Notes: generated by a model not told the origin, from the sequence alone. Shown: positions 18,429-29,807, counted from the stretch's first letter. The stretch: DNA of 55,848 nucleotides from Cellulomonas sp. RIT-PI-Y (GCF_025642745.1 NZ_JANZKP010000021.1:1-55848); one strand, 5' to 3'. Numbers and translations: made by a program.

Positions 18429-19022
18429 TCAGTCGTGCGGGGCGGGGGCGTCGTCGTCCACCACCGGGACCACGTCGACGTAGACCCGGATCCGGCGCCG
18501 CGGGTCGTGCCCGCCCTCGGCCTCCGCCGCCCGGGCCCGGTCCAGGTGGTCGACGACGACCGCCTCCAGTGCGCCGCCCAGCGCCTCGGCCTCCGCCACC
18601 GTGAGCCGGCCGCCGCTGGTCAGCATGGTCGCCGGCTCGGACCACACCCGGTCGTCGAAGGCCCGCGCGCCCCACCGGGTCAGCGCCTGCACCCGGTCGG
18701 CCAGCGCCCACTGCCGCGCGCTGTCCAGACCGGCCCTGCCCTGCGGGTCGTCCCGCAGCTCGGCTGCCTCCGCCCGGAACGCGACCGGCCGCCACCAGCG
18801 CTCGCGCCCGCCGGAACGTTCCGGGTCGTCCTCCACCAGCCCGTGCCGCTCCAGCTGGCGCAGGTGGTACGAGGTCTGCCCGGTGCTCTCCCCGAGCTCC
18901 TTGGCGAGCTGGGTCGCCGTGGCGGAGCCGTGGTCCATCAGCCGGCTGAGCATCGCGGTGCGCAGCGGGTGCGCCAGCGCCTTGAGCGCGCTGGCGTCGA
19001 CGGGACGGTTGCCATCGGACAT
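18429..19022 (-). CDS. ArsR-like winged-helix regulator
   Basis: 197 residues from ATG 19022, which is right against the repeat array. The N-terminal winged helix has ALAHPLRTAMLSRL, then ATQLAKELGESTGQTSYHLRQL and HGLVEDD, as in the HTH_20 branch of ArsR-like proteins. A C-terminal ~110-residue region is likely for effector binding or dimerisation. It is divergent from an MFS exporter, the usual layout for a repressor of an efflux pump. The effector is unknown. Confidence 0.88.
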   Translation of the reverse strand: MSDGNRPVDASALKALAHPLRTAMLSRLMDHGSATATQLAKELGESTGQTSYHLRQLERHGLVEDDPERSGGRERWWRPVAFRAEAAELRDDPQGRAGLDSARQWALADRVQALTRWGARAFDDRVWSEPATMLTSGGRLTVAEAEALGGALEAVVVDHLDRARAAEAEGGHDPRRRIRVYVDVVPVVDDDAPAPHD

Positions 19023-19063
19023 ATGCAGAGATACCTTTGCAGAGACTTCTTTGCAGATCTTCC
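19022..19063. promoter_or_regulatory. Three tandem 14-base operator repeats
   Basis: TGCAGA occurs at 19024, 19038 and 19052, exactly 14 bases apart, within three near-identical 14-mers (19022-19035, 19036-19049, 19050-19063). Read differently, TGCAGAG-N4-CTTTGCA forms two overlapping imperfect palindromes at 19024-19041 and 19038-19055. The array touches the regulator's first codon and ends 22 bases before the MFS start, so bound repressor could shut both genes. Confidence 0.65.
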
Positions 19064-19085
19064 TCTCTCAGCCTAGCGAGGTCCG

Positions 19086-20411
19086 ATGTCCGTCACCGCC
19101 ACCGTGTCCCCCGCGGACACCGACCCCAGGGACACGGACACGGCCGACCCGCGACCGGCCCCGCTCGGCCGCCGGTTCCACGCGCTGCTCGGCAGCACCG
19201 CCGCCGCGAACCTCGCCGACGGTGTGATCCAGGCCGCCGCGCCGCTCTACGCGTTGACCCTGACCCGCGACCCCGGCCAGATCGCCCTGCTCACCGCCGC
19301 CGCCTGGCTGCCCTGGCTGCTGCTCGGCTCGCACGCCGGGGTCCTGGTCGACCGCACCGACCGCCGCCGGGTCCAGGCGCTCGCCCTCGGCGCACGCGTC
19401 GCCCTGCTGTCCGCCGCCGCCGTCCTCGCGATCACCGGCGCGATGTCGATGACCGCGCTGATCGTCCTGCTCCTGCTCTACGGGGTCACCGACGTGCTGG
19501 TCGACCTGGCCGAGTCCGCCCTGGTGCCCGACCTGGTGCCGCGCGCCCGGCTGGCGGCCGCGAACGGCCGGATCATCGGTGCGCAGCAGGTCGCCGGGGC
19601 ATTCCTGGGCGCTCCGCTGGCCGGGCTGCTGCTCGCCCTGGGCGCGGGGTGGGTCTTCGGCACCCCCGCGCTGATCGCCGCGGTCGCCGTCCTGGTCCTG
19701 CTGCTCGGCGTCCGGGGCCGCTACCGCGCCGCCGCACCGGCACCCTCCGACGAGGGCGGCGACCGCCCGGCCGCCGAGCCGCGACCCCGTGGCTGGAGCC
19801 GGCTCGTCACCCCCGACCTGCGCGAGGGCTTCGCCGCACTGTTCGGCCACCCGGTGCTGCGCCCGCTGCTGGTCAGCGGGTCGGTCACCAACATGTGCTT
19901 CACCGCCTACACGACCATGCTCGTGCTCTGGGTGGTCGGCCCCGGCTCCCGGGTCGGGCTGGACGCCGGGTTCTACCCGCTGCTGACCACCGGTCTGGCG
20001 CTCGGCGCCCTCGCCGGCTCGGTGCTGGTCGAGCCCCTGGTCCGCCGACTGGGCGAGATCCGGGTGCTGCTCGGCGGCTGGGTCCTGATGCCGCTCCTGC
20101 TCCTGGTGCCGGTGGCCGTCCCGCACCCGGTCGCCATCGGCGCGGCCCTCGCCCTGATCGGGATGGCGAGCACCGGGTCGAACGTGCTGAGCCAGTCCCT
20201 GCGCCAGCGATTGATCCCCGGTCGGCTGCTCGGCCGGGTCGGCGGTGCCTCCCGGGCGATCGGCTACGGCCTGATGCCGCTCGGTGCCCTGCTCGGTGGC
20301 GTGGTCGCCGGGCACGCGGGCGTCGGCACCGCCCTGCTCGCCGCGACGCTGCTCGCCCTGCTCGTCCTCGCCTACCCGCTCGCGACCGTCCGCCAGCGGA
20401 TGGTCGACTGA
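19086..20411 (+). CDS. MFS transporter, probable drug exporter
   Basis: 441 residues with about twelve membrane helices, a hydrophilic N-terminus of ~30 residues and a polar central loop (about 212-240). DGVIQAAAPLYAL, then GSHAGVLVDRTDRRRVQAL is the MFS loop 2-3 motif of the MFS_3/enterobactin-exporter-like branch. Divergent from an ArsR-like regulator with a shared operator, it is probably induced by the compound it expels. The substrate is unknown. It runs convergent with purA with a five-base gap. Confidence 0.88.
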   Translation: MSVTATVSPADTDPRDTDTADPRPAPLGRRFHALLGSTAAANLADGVIQAAAPLYALTLTRDPGQIALLTAAAWLPWLLLGSHAGVLVDRTDRRRVQALALGARVALLSAAAVLAITGAMSMTALIVLLLLYGVTDVLVDLAESALVPDLVPRARLAAANGRIIGAQQVAGAFLGAPLAGLLLALGAGWVFGTPALIAAVAVLVLLLGVRGRYRAAAPAPSDEGGDRPAAEPRPRGWSRLVTPDLREGFAALFGHPVLRPLLVSGSVTNMCFTAYTTMLVLWVVGPGSRVGLDAGFYPLLTTGLALGALAGSVLVEPLVRRLGEIRVLLGGWVLMPLLLLVPVAVPHPVAIGAALALIGMASTGSNVLSQSLRQRLIPGRLLGRVGGASRAIGYGLMPLGALLGGVVAGHAGVGTALLAATLLALLVLAYPLATVRQRMVD

Positions 20412-20416
20412 CGGAC

Positions 20417-21742
<1,326 letters not shown>

Positions 21743-21833
21743 TCACGCGGACAGCCCGGGCGCAGGGCAGCAGGCAGCCGCGCACCATCGTCAGAGCGTA
21801 CCGGGCGGCACCCCCGCTGGTCAGCGCCGAGGC

Positions 21834-22256
21834 TCAGCGCAGCGCGGCGACCTCGGCCGCGGAGGTCCCGGAGTCCACCAGGAACTGGGCGCACCGGGCC
21901 GCCTCCTCGTCCTCCTCGATCGCCTCCGCGGCCTCGGCGAGGGCCAGCAGCGCCCGCAGGAAGCCCTGGTTCGGGGCGTGGTCGGCGGGGATCGGCCCCT
22001 GCCCGCGCCAGCCCGCCCGACGCAGCGCGTCGAGCCCCCGGTGGTAACCGGTCCGGGCGTAGGCGTAGGCCGCGACCGGGTCGCCCTCGTCCGCGAGCGC
22101 CCGCTCGGCCAGCAGCGCCCAGGCCAGCGACGACGCCGGGACCTGACGCGCGGCCTCGCGCGGGTCGCCCCCGGAACCGAGCACGACGCGCGCGTCGCCG
22201 TCCGCGCCCTCCGGGAGCAGGGTGGGCTCGGGCTGGAGCAGATTGTGACCGGTCAT
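21834..22256 (-). CDS. DUF3151 family protein
   Basis: 140 residues, acidic and helical, with ASSLAWALLAERAL, YAYARTGYHRGLDALRRAGWRG and APNQGFLRALLAL, which are the recognisable DUF3151 blocks. The family is confined to actinobacteria and normally sits near purA and fba, as here. Function unknown; the repeated Ala-rich helices could suggest a TPR-like fold. CAGACT six bases upstream of the ATG resembles a leaderless promoter. The 130-base gap to purA holds nothing I recognise. Confidence 0.85.
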   Translation of the reverse strand: MTGHNLLQPEPTLLPEGADGDARVVLGSGGDPREAARQVPASSLAWALLAERALADEGDPVAAYAYARTGYHRGLDALRRAGWRGQGPIPADHAPNQGFLRALLALAEAAEAIEEDEEAARCAQFLVDSGTSAAEVAALR

Positions 22257-22373
22257 CGCGCCAGTCTGTCACCCGCATGCCCGACCGGCGTGCGCAGGGC
22301 ACGACTGCTGATTACCCTCGATCGCGCGCGTGTCGCGGACCCCTCCCCCTGCCCCGCCCGCGCCGGAGGATCG

Positions 22374-22739
22374 ATGATCGAGATCGCCACCTCGGCCACC
22401 ACCACCACGATCGCCATCTCCGGCGATCTGGACCTGGCCGAGCGGGACCAGTTCCCCGAGATCACCGCGCGCGTGGTCGGCCTGCGCCGGCAGCTCCTGG
22501 TGATCGACATGTGCGGAGTCACCTTCATGGACTCCACCGGCGCCGCGTTCCTGATCTCGCTCGCCGACTCCTCCCGCAAGCGCGGCGGCGCGACGGTGCT
22601 GCGCGGCGCGGACCCCCGCGACCTGTTCGTGCTGGAGATCTGCGGCGCCCTGGAGCTGTTCCGGCTGGACAACGACCACGAGTGTCCGCCGCGCGACACC
22701 GAGCGGGCCGCAGCCACGGAGGCCGGCAGCACCGCCTGA
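22374..22739 (+). CDS. STAS anti-sigma factor antagonist (first copy)
   Basis: 121 residues from ATG 22374 with GGAGGA upstream. A single STAS domain: ISGDLDLAERDQF, then VIDMCGVTFMDSTGAAFLI. The Ser of MDST is the position phosphorylated in SpoIIAA/RsbV-type antagonists. It converges on the SpoIIE-type phosphatase gene. It would bind and neutralise an anti-sigma kinase when dephosphorylated. Confidence 0.9.
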   Translation: MIEIATSATTTTIAISGDLDLAERDQFPEITARVVGLRRQLLVIDMCGVTFMDSTGAAFLISLADSSRKRGGATVLRGADPRDLFVLEICGALELFRLDNDHECPPRDTERAAATEAGSTA

Positions 22740-22742
22740 GAC

Positions 22743-24872
22743 TCACCTGCGGGACAGCGCCTCGACGTCGGGTCGCACCCGCGCCCACACCACCTTGCCG
22801 GCGCGGGACGGGCGCCACCCCCAGTCGGCCAGTCGTTCGACGATCCGCATCCCGAACCCGCCGATCCGGCCGGGATGACCCTCGGTGGCCACCGGGGGCA
22901 CCGGATTCGAGTCCTCGACCTCGATCCGCAGGCCGTCGCCGGTGTCGTGCAGCCGCAGCGTCACGCGGCCCCAGCCGTGCAGCACCGCGTTCGCCACCAG
23001 CTCGGAGACCACCAGTTCGGCATTCGCCGGGTCGCCCAGCTCCCAGGCCGCGCAGGTGCGGACCACCGCGTGCCGCGCCCGGGCGATCGAGGCCGGCTCA
23101 CCGGGCAGCTGCCACCGCCGGCTGCGCACGTTGCCCGCGACCCCGACCCCGTCGGCCAGGTCCGGGATCCGCACCACCACGACCGCGACGTCGTCCTCCG
23201 GCCCGTCGGCCAGCCGGGCCAGCAACTCCTCACCGATGCCCGCCGCGTCCACCGCCGTCGCCCCGGCCGCCACCTGCTGCAGGGCGGACAGCCCGTCCCG
23301 CAACGGTCGCGCCCGGCGCTCGATCAGGCCGTCGGTGTAGAAGATCAGCACGTCACCCGGCTCCAGGTCGATCTCCGCGGTCTTCCGCGGGCCGTTCCCG
23401 AACCCGACCAGCGGGCCACCGGCACCGTCCAAGGTGGTCACCGCGCCGGACCGCACCAGCAGTGCCGGCAGGTGACCCGCCCGCGAGTACGCCAACCGCC
23501 AGGACGGACACCCGGACCCCTCGTCCCGCCGACGGGTCAGCGTGGTCAGCACCAGACCGGCCGAACGCGGGATCCGCATCCCGGCGACGAGGGTGTCCAC
23601 CCGCTCCAGGACCAACCCCGGCTCGGTGACCTCGAAGGCGTAGGCCCGCACCACGGAACGCAGCTGGCCCATCGCCGCCGCGGCCTCCACGTCGTGCCCG
23701 ACCACGTCGCCGATCACGATCCCGACCACATCGGGGTCGATCTGCGCCACGTCGTACCAGTCCCCGCCGACCTGGGCGTAGACCACGTTCGGCGCGTAGT
23801 AGGACCACACGTCCAGCCCGTCGACCTCGGCCTGCTCGGGCAGCATCGCGCGTTGCAGGGTCTCGGCCACCCGGTGCTCACGGGCGTAGAGCCGCACGTT
23901 CTCCACCGCGAGCCCGACCCGGCGCGCGGTCAGCGTCAGCACCGTGCGGGTCTCCGGATCCGCCGCGCCCTCGACCGGCCGGAGCACCACGACCATCACG
24001 CCCAGCACCCGGTGCCGACCGGGCACCGGCAGCACCAGCACCTGCTCCGACCCCTCCGCCGCGGTGCCCGCCATCCGCAGGCGCAGGTCGGCGGCGAGCC
24101 ACCCGGAGGCGGTGCCCGGTGCGGCGTCCGCGAGGTCCAGCACCACCGGTTCGAGCGGCTCGTCCAGCAGCCGCTGCACCGGGTCGCAGCCGGCGTTGGA
24201 GAACCGGCGCGGGTGCCCGCTCGTCGGTCCCGGCGCCACCGGGCGCCGGCCCGCGGGCAGCTCCGGGGCGACGCCGTCCGCGTGCGCGAGCCCGCCGTCG
24301 TCCAGGTAGAACGCCGCCCACCGGACCACGCTGGCCCCCAGCAGGTCGGCGATGTCCCGCAGACCGCCCGGGTCCTCCAGGTCCATGATCAGGTCGGAGA
24401 CCCGGGCCACCAGACCGAGCGCCGCGCTCTCCCGGCGTGCGCCCTCGACCTCGGCGGAGAGCACCGCGTCCCGCTCGACCTCGGCCGACACGTCGACCAT
24501 CACCACGATCCAGTGCGTGATCGCGTCCTCGTCGTCCCGCACCGGAGTGAGCACGCTGCGGGCCCAGAGCGTGCCGCCGTCCGCCCGCGGCAGCCGCATC
24601 AGCACACTGGACGGCCGGCCCTCGGCGAGCGCGCCGCGCACCGCGGACAGCGCCGCGTCACCCGTGGTCCGGCGCAACCGGTCGACCGGGTCCACCAGGT
24701 CGTCCAGACCCAGACCGGTCATCTCGGTGAAGGCGGCGTTCACGAAGACGACGGGTCGTCCCGGCGCCGTCGCGGAGACCACCAGCACCGGCAGCCCGGT
24801 CAGATGGGAGGCGCCGTCGAGCAGGGCGTCCAGACGTCCGGAGGCGTCGGCGCGCTCAGCGGAGTTGACCAC
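22743..24872 (-). CDS. PAS-GAF-SpoIIE phosphatase with C-terminal kinase-like ATPase domain
   Basis: 709 residues from GTG 24872, chosen because GGAGG ends five bases before it; the frame extends 14 codons to a TTG. Domains in order: PAS (about 15-110, FVNAAFTEMTGL), GAF-like (about 150-325), PP2C/SpoIIE (about 345-560, with GGDWYD, IGDVVGHDVEAA, IFYTDGLIERR and PEDDVAVVVV as metal-binding segments), and an RsbW-type HATPase (about 590-705, ELVVSELVANAVLHG and GGFGMRIVERLADW). One protein thus has both a phosphatase and an anti-sigma-kinase-like domain, with sensor input. It is flanked on both sides by STAS genes, its likely substrates. Confidence 0.92.
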   Translation of the reverse strand: MVNSAERADASGRLDALLDGASHLTGLPVLVVSATAPGRPVVFVNAAFTEMTGLGLDDLVDPVDRLRRTTGDAALSAVRGALAEGRPSSVLMRLPRADGGTLWARSVLTPVRDDEDAITHWIVVMVDVSAEVERDAVLSAEVEGARRESAALGLVARVSDLIMDLEDPGGLRDIADLLGASVVRWAAFYLDDGGLAHADGVAPELPAGRRPVAPGPTSGHPRRFSNAGCDPVQRLLDEPLEPVVLDLADAAPGTASGWLAADLRLRMAGTAAEGSEQVLVLPVPGRHRVLGVMVVVLRPVEGAADPETRTVLTLTARRVGLAVENVRLYAREHRVAETLQRAMLPEQAEVDGLDVWSYYAPNVVYAQVGGDWYDVAQIDPDVVGIVIGDVVGHDVEAAAAMGQLRSVVRAYAFEVTEPGLVLERVDTLVAGMRIPRSAGLVLTTLTRRRDEGSGCPSWRLAYSRAGHLPALLVRSGAVTTLDGAGGPLVGFGNGPRKTAEIDLEPGDVLIFYTDGLIERRARPLRDGLSALQQVAAGATAVDAAGIGEELLARLADGPEDDVAVVVVRIPDLADGVGVAGNVRSRRWQLPGEPASIARARHAVVRTCAAWELGDPANAELVVSELVANAVLHGWGRVTLRLHDTGDGLRIEVEDSNPVPPVATEGHPGRIGGFGMRIVERLADWGWRPSRAGKVVWARVRPDVEALSRR

Positions 24873-24967
24873 CACCACCTCCGATCGTCTAGCGTTCCCG
24901 GCAGGCGATGCCAAGGGCAGAATGACGGGTCAGTCATCCGGTCCGAGAACCGGACGAGAGGAGCACC

Positions 24968-25378
24968 GTGCGCGACGGTAACAGCACCCCGCCGAGCGGG
25001 CCCAGCACGGGCCACCGCGCGGATCAGCCCGACCCCGCCACCGCCGGCACCCCGCACGACGCCGGCGAGCCCGGTTCGGTGCATGTGATCCGGGCGGAGG
25101 ACCGCACCCGGATCGTGCTGTCCGGCGAGGTGGACGCGGATCTCGGCGCCGATCTGGCCCAGGCCGGGGACGACGCCGAGGCGGCCGGGCTGCCGATCGA
25201 CATCGACGCCCACCACGTCACGTTCATGGACTCCTCGGGCGTCGCGTTCCTCGCCCGTCTGGCCCAGCGCACCGAGCACCGGATCCGGCTGATCAACGTC
25301 CCGCCGACCGTGCAGTTCCTGCTGGAGATCACCCGGATCGGCGAACTGCTCGACGTGGTCGAGGACCCGCAGGCCTGA
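24968..25378 (+). CDS. STAS anti-sigma factor antagonist (second copy)
   Basis: 136 residues from GTG 24968 with GAGAGGAG upstream. A disordered, Pro/Asp/Gly-rich N-terminus of ~38 residues is followed by a STAS domain: IVLSGEVDADLGADL, then HHVTFMDSSGVAFLARL. MDSSG is the phosphorylation site. It is divergent from the SpoIIE-type gene, 95 bases away. Sequence identity to the first STAS protein is low outside the core, so the two probably have separate partners. Confidence 0.9.
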   Translation: MRDGNSTPPSGPSTGHRADQPDPATAGTPHDAGEPGSVHVIRAEDRTRIVLSGEVDADLGADLAQAGDDAEAAGLPIDIDAHHVTFMDSSGVAFLARLAQRTEHRIRLINVPPTVQFLLEITRIGELLDVVEDPQA

Positions 25379-25410
25379 CCCGCGGCGCACGCCTCCCGGA
25401 GCACGCACGA

Positions 25411-25446
25411 CGAGGCCCCGCGCACCCTGAGGTGCGCGGGGCCTCG
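25411..25446. terminator. Bidirectional terminator hairpin
   Basis: A perfect 16-base stem (25411-25426 with 25431-25446) around a CTGA loop, GC-rich, between the convergent STAS and fba genes. There is no clear T-run, but stem length and place support termination for both strands. Confidence 0.85.
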
Positions 25447-25474
25447 TGCTGTCGGGCGTCGGCCCGGCGGTGGA

Positions 25475-26497
<1,023 letters not shown>

Positions 26498-26616
26498 CGC
26501 GGCAGCTCCTGTCGGAAGGGTTCGCTATCGGTCAAAGTCTGGCACGTTCTCGGCAGTGGGTGGACGGGACCCTGTGCCCATGAGACGCCGGACCGGCGAA
26601 TCCACAGGTCGTGACC

Positions 26617-27414
26617 TCATCGTCCGGTCTGCGCCGCCGACGTCCGCACCGCGCCCAGCAGCCCGAGTCCCACGCTGATCCGGTCCCCGACCTCGATCAG
26701 GTCCTCCGCGATCCCGGCCAGGTCCCGGTCGCGCAGCACGGTCAGGCCCCCGGAGATGCTCAGCGCCGCCACCACCGACCCGCCGGCGTTCCGGATCGGC
26801 ACCGCCACGCAGAACCGGCCCAGGGCGAGCTCCTGGTCCTCGTAGCACCAGCCCCGGGCGGCCGACGTGCACAGGTCGGCGGTGAGGGCGTCGTGGTCGG
26901 TGAGAGTGCGCTCGGTGTACTGCTCCAGGTCCCCCAGCAGCTCGACCCGTTCCGCCTGGCTGAGGTCGAGCAGCAGCACCTTGCCGAGCGCCGAGGCGTG
27001 CAGCGGCTGGGCCATCCCGACCATGGTGTGCGACTTGCGGGTCAGCGCCCCCTCGAAGTGGCACAGGTAGACCGCGTGGTCCCGGTCGCGCACGGCGACG
27101 TTGGCGGTCAGGCCGGTGCGGTGGGCGAGCTCCTGGGCCGCCGCGCGCGACTCGCGGTGCACCGGGTTGTGGTTCAGGCCCTGGCTGGCGAGCAGCAGCA
27201 CGGCGGTGCCGATCCGGTACTCCTGGGTCGACGGGTCACGGCGGACGTAGTCCAGACGTTCCAGGGTGGTGAGCAGCCGGCTGGTCGTCGAGGGCCCGAG
27301 CCCCACCGCACGGCCGATGTCCGAGGCGCGCAGCGCACCGGTCTCCGCGGACCCGAGGGCCTGCAGCACCAGTGCTGCCCGCTCGATGCTCTGGTTCGGC
27401 GGCGTGTTCGGCAT
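26617..27414 (-). CDS. IclR-family transcriptional regulator
   Basis: 265 residues from ATG 27414, chosen because CACACT lies exactly seven bases upstream (leaderless pattern). GTG 27438, eight codons earlier, overlaps the stop of the previous gene and has AAGGTG before it, so it remains possible. N-terminal HTH: SIERAALVLQAL, IGRAVGLGPSTTSRLLTTLERLDYV. The C-terminal effector domain has PLHASALGKVLLL and the CVAVPIRNAGGSVVAALSISG signature. Downstream of and on the same strand as the FAD oxidoreductase gene, so probably its local regulator. Confidence 0.9.
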   Translation of the reverse strand: MPNTPPNQSIERAALVLQALGSAETGALRASDIGRAVGLGPSTTSRLLTTLERLDYVRRDPSTQEYRIGTAVLLLASQGLNHNPVHRESRAAAQELAHRTGLTANVAVRDRDHAVYLCHFEGALTRKSHTMVGMAQPLHASALGKVLLLDLSQAERVELLGDLEQYTERTLTDHDALTADLCTSAARGWCYEDQELALGRFCVAVPIRNAGGSVVAALSISGGLTVLRDRDLAGIAEDLIEVGDRISVGLGLLGAVRTSAAQTGR

Positions 27415-27435
27415 GGCCGACAGTGTGGCAGGTGG

Positions 27436-27444
27436 CACTCAGTG
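27436..27444. promoter_or_regulatory. CACTCAGTG palindrome before iclR-type gene
   Basis: CACTCAGTG, perfect around a central base and extended by one pair to GCACTCAGTGC at 27435-27445, sits about 22-30 bases upstream of ATG 27414. The same 9-mer is present in the divergent promoter at 29726-29734. A shared site at both promoters suits autoregulation by the IclR protein. Confidence 0.5.
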
Positions 27445-29688
27445 CACCTTGACCGCGCACACGGTCACCGCGGGCGACCCGTTGGTCGCCGTGACGACCA
27501 GCCGCAGACCGGTGGTCCGGGTCTCGGCGACCGGGTGCACCCGGTGCCGGTGCCGGTTGCCGGTGACCTCGGTCAGCACGGTCCACTCCCCGTCGGCCAG
27601 GGCCTCGATCCGGTAGTCGCGCAGCAGGTCGGGGGCGACCTCCCAGTGGGTGCGGTGGTGGTGCAGGTTGATCAGGTCGGCGTCGACGTCGTCGTTCAGC
27701 ACCAGGTCGACCTCGGTGACGGCGACCGGCTCCGGCCAGCGCAGCTCCAGGGCGACCGGGCCGTCCGCCAGGGCCCCGGGCCGCGACGACCACAGGTGCG
27801 GCCCGCCGAACGGTCGCTGGTACCCGTCGGCGACCCGCTCCGCGCGCCACGCCCCGGAGGGCTCGTCGACCGAGAACGCGAACGACCGGCCGCGCAGCGA
27901 GCGCACCTCCCAGTCGGTGACCGGCTGGTCCTGCTCGTCCGGGATGTGGTCGTCGAAGGCCTGGTCGCCGGCGTGCTTGGCCCGCATGATCTGCACGCCG
28001 TACGGGTGACCGGTGGTCAGCGGCAGGCGCACGCCGGGTGCGGCACGCAGCACCAGGACGACGTTCCCGTCGTCGTGGTGGTCCAGGCTCAGCACGGTCT
28101 CCCCCGATCCGGCCGGCACGGGGGCGGTCAGCGAGCGCAGGTGCCGGACCGGCACGTAGTTCTGCGGCCGGCCGGTGGACCACAGCTCCGCGTGCAGCGT
28201 GGTGGCCTCGTCGGACTCGGTGCGCAGCCGCAGGGTACCGATCGCGGGGTCGACCGGCAGCACGACCGCCGCGTCCCGGTCCAGGTCGAAGCTGCCCTCC
28301 ACCGGGTACGGCAGGGTGCTGAGCGCGGTGAGCTCGCTGGTGGCGGTGAGACTCGCGCCCGGTGCGAGGTCGGTGGGGTCGTCGGCCCGGACCCCGATCA
28401 ACGGCGCGTCGGTCCGGATCAGGGTCTGCTGCAGCAGCCGGGTGTGCTCGGGGACGGTGCCGAGGTCGCGCGGGGTGAGGCCCCGGGTGGTGATCAGGTG
28501 CGCCGCCGTGCCCGCTGCCTGGCCCTGGGTGCAGCAGGTGGCCATCACCCGGGTGGAGCCGAAGGCCACGTGCGAGGCGGAGATGTCCCGCCCGGCGAAC
28601 AGCAGGTTGGTCACGTTCCGGGAGTAGAGGCTCCGGAACGGGATGTCGTAGGTGCCGTCGGTGTACCGCTGCTGGGCGCCGGCCTTCTCCGCGTACACGC
28701 CCTCCACCGGGTGCAGATCGATCGACCAGCCGCCGAAGGCCACCGCGTCCGGGAACCGGCGCTGCTCCAGCAGGTCCTGCTGGGTGAGGGTGTGATCGCC
28801 GACGAACCGCCGGTACTCCCGCTTGCCGGGGATCGCCCCGACCCAGTCCAGCGTGAGGGTGTCGGCCTCGAAGCTGCCGGAGTTCTTGATGTGGTCCCAG
28901 ATGCCGTAGACCACGCTCCACAGCTCGTCGCGGATCCGCTCGTTGTCCGCGACGGTGTCCAGTTCGCCGCCCCACTCGATCCACCAGTAGTTGCACCCGT
29001 TGTCCCCGGTGCGGATCGCGCGGTTGGCCAGGATCGGGGTGCCGGCGATGTCCCGGGCGATGCTCGGCGGGACGAACTTCTCCGGCTTCCCGGTGTCGTG
29101 GGTGGAGAAGAAGATCGAGGAGCCGAGCAGCTCGTCGTCGGGGAGCTCGGGCGCCCAGGGCTCGTCGTACTGCGCGCGCCCCTCCCGGCCGATCCGGTGC
29201 TCGGCCCCGGCCATCGCGCCGATCAGGCCGTCCCCGGTGCAGTCCAGGAACACCGGCGCGGTGAAGGTGGTCTCGATCTCGGAGCCCATGGTCCAGCCGG
29301 TGACCGAGGCGATCCGGGACGGGTCGTCGTCGGCCAGCGCGAGGGTGCGCACGTCGGTGTTCAGGTGCAGGGAGACGTTGGGCTCGGCCCGCACCAGGTC
29401 CAGCACCACCTGATCCCAGTAGATGGCGTTGCCCTGCGGGTTCCGGAACTGGTTCTCCAGGAAGAGCTCGCCCATGATCCCGGTCTCGCGGGCGAACCGC
29501 TGGGTGCCGTGTGCGGTGGCCCCGACCACCCACACCCGGATCTCGCTGGACGAGTTCCCGCCCAGCACCGGCCGGTTGGTGATCAGGGCGACCCGGGACC
29601 CCAGACGGGCGGCGGAGACGGCGGCGGCGGTGCCGGCCAGCCCGCCTCCGATGACGACGACATCGAACGCGACGGTGCGTGACTGCAT
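27439..29688 (-). CDS. Large FAD-dependent oxidoreductase
   Basis: 749 residues from ATG 29688, with TAGCCT six bases before it (leaderless type). N-terminal FAD domain: VVVIGGGLAGTAAAVSAARLG (dinucleotide loop), then LGGNSSSEIRVW, LDCTGDGLIGAMAGAEHRIG and LLFAGRDISASHVAFGSTRV, which match the FAD_oxidored/PF12831 group. After ~residue 430 the chain continues with a beta-rich part and a C-terminal domain (about 650-749) that looks like a galactose-binding jelly-roll. PF12831 members are often found with sugar or polyol catabolism genes. The substrate is unknown; the transporter next door probably imports it. Confidence 0.85.
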   Translation of the reverse strand: MQSRTVAFDVVVIGGGLAGTAAAVSAARLGSRVALITNRPVLGGNSSSEIRVWVVGATAHGTQRFARETGIMGELFLENQFRNPQGNAIYWDQVVLDLVRAEPNVSLHLNTDVRTLALADDDPSRIASVTGWTMGSEIETTFTAPVFLDCTGDGLIGAMAGAEHRIGREGRAQYDEPWAPELPDDELLGSSIFFSTHDTGKPEKFVPPSIARDIAGTPILANRAIRTGDNGCNYWWIEWGGELDTVADNERIRDELWSVVYGIWDHIKNSGSFEADTLTLDWVGAIPGKREYRRFVGDHTLTQQDLLEQRRFPDAVAFGGWSIDLHPVEGVYAEKAGAQQRYTDGTYDIPFRSLYSRNVTNLLFAGRDISASHVAFGSTRVMATCCTQGQAAGTAAHLITTRGLTPRDLGTVPEHTRLLQQTLIRTDAPLIGVRADDPTDLAPGASLTATSELTALSTLPYPVEGSFDLDRDAAVVLPVDPAIGTLRLRTESDEATTLHAELWSTGRPQNYVPVRHLRSLTAPVPAGSGETVLSLDHHDDGNVVLVLRAAPGVRLPLTTGHPYGVQIMRAKHAGDQAFDDHIPDEQDQPVTDWEVRSLRGRSFAFSVDEPSGAWRAERVADGYQRPFGGPHLWSSRPGALADGPVALELRWPEPVAVTEVDLVLNDDVDADLINLHHHRTHWEVAPDLLRDYRIEALADGEWTVLTEVTGNRHRHRVHPVAETRTTGLRLVVTATNGSPAVTVCAVKVH

Positions 29689-29724
29689 GACCCGAGGCTA
29701 TACCCATCCAGCGGGTGTGTATTC

Positions 29725-29762
29725 CCACTCAGTGGCAACTAATCCCCGAACAGTGCTACGTT
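29725..29762. promoter_or_regulatory. Divergent promoter with CCACTCAGTGG palindrome
   Basis: The palindrome at 29725-29735 lies about 37 bases upstream of the FAD oxidoreductase start. It also overlaps the probable -35 region of the MFS gene, whose likely -10 is TACGTT at 29757-29762. The core equals the site in front of the IclR gene, so one regulator could control both directions. Nothing else is seen in the 119-base gap. Confidence 0.5.
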
Positions 29763-29807
29763 GCGGCACCGCAGGGGCGACGTTCTCCACGACGAGGTGA
29801 GGATCCG

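Noticed and set aside
26611..29682. A 1023-codon open frame antisense to the FAD oxidoreductase and IclR genes
   Set aside because: It is a GC-rich shadow: low-complexity Arg/Pro/Gly/His/Gln content, no motif, and the sense frames encode clear protein families.
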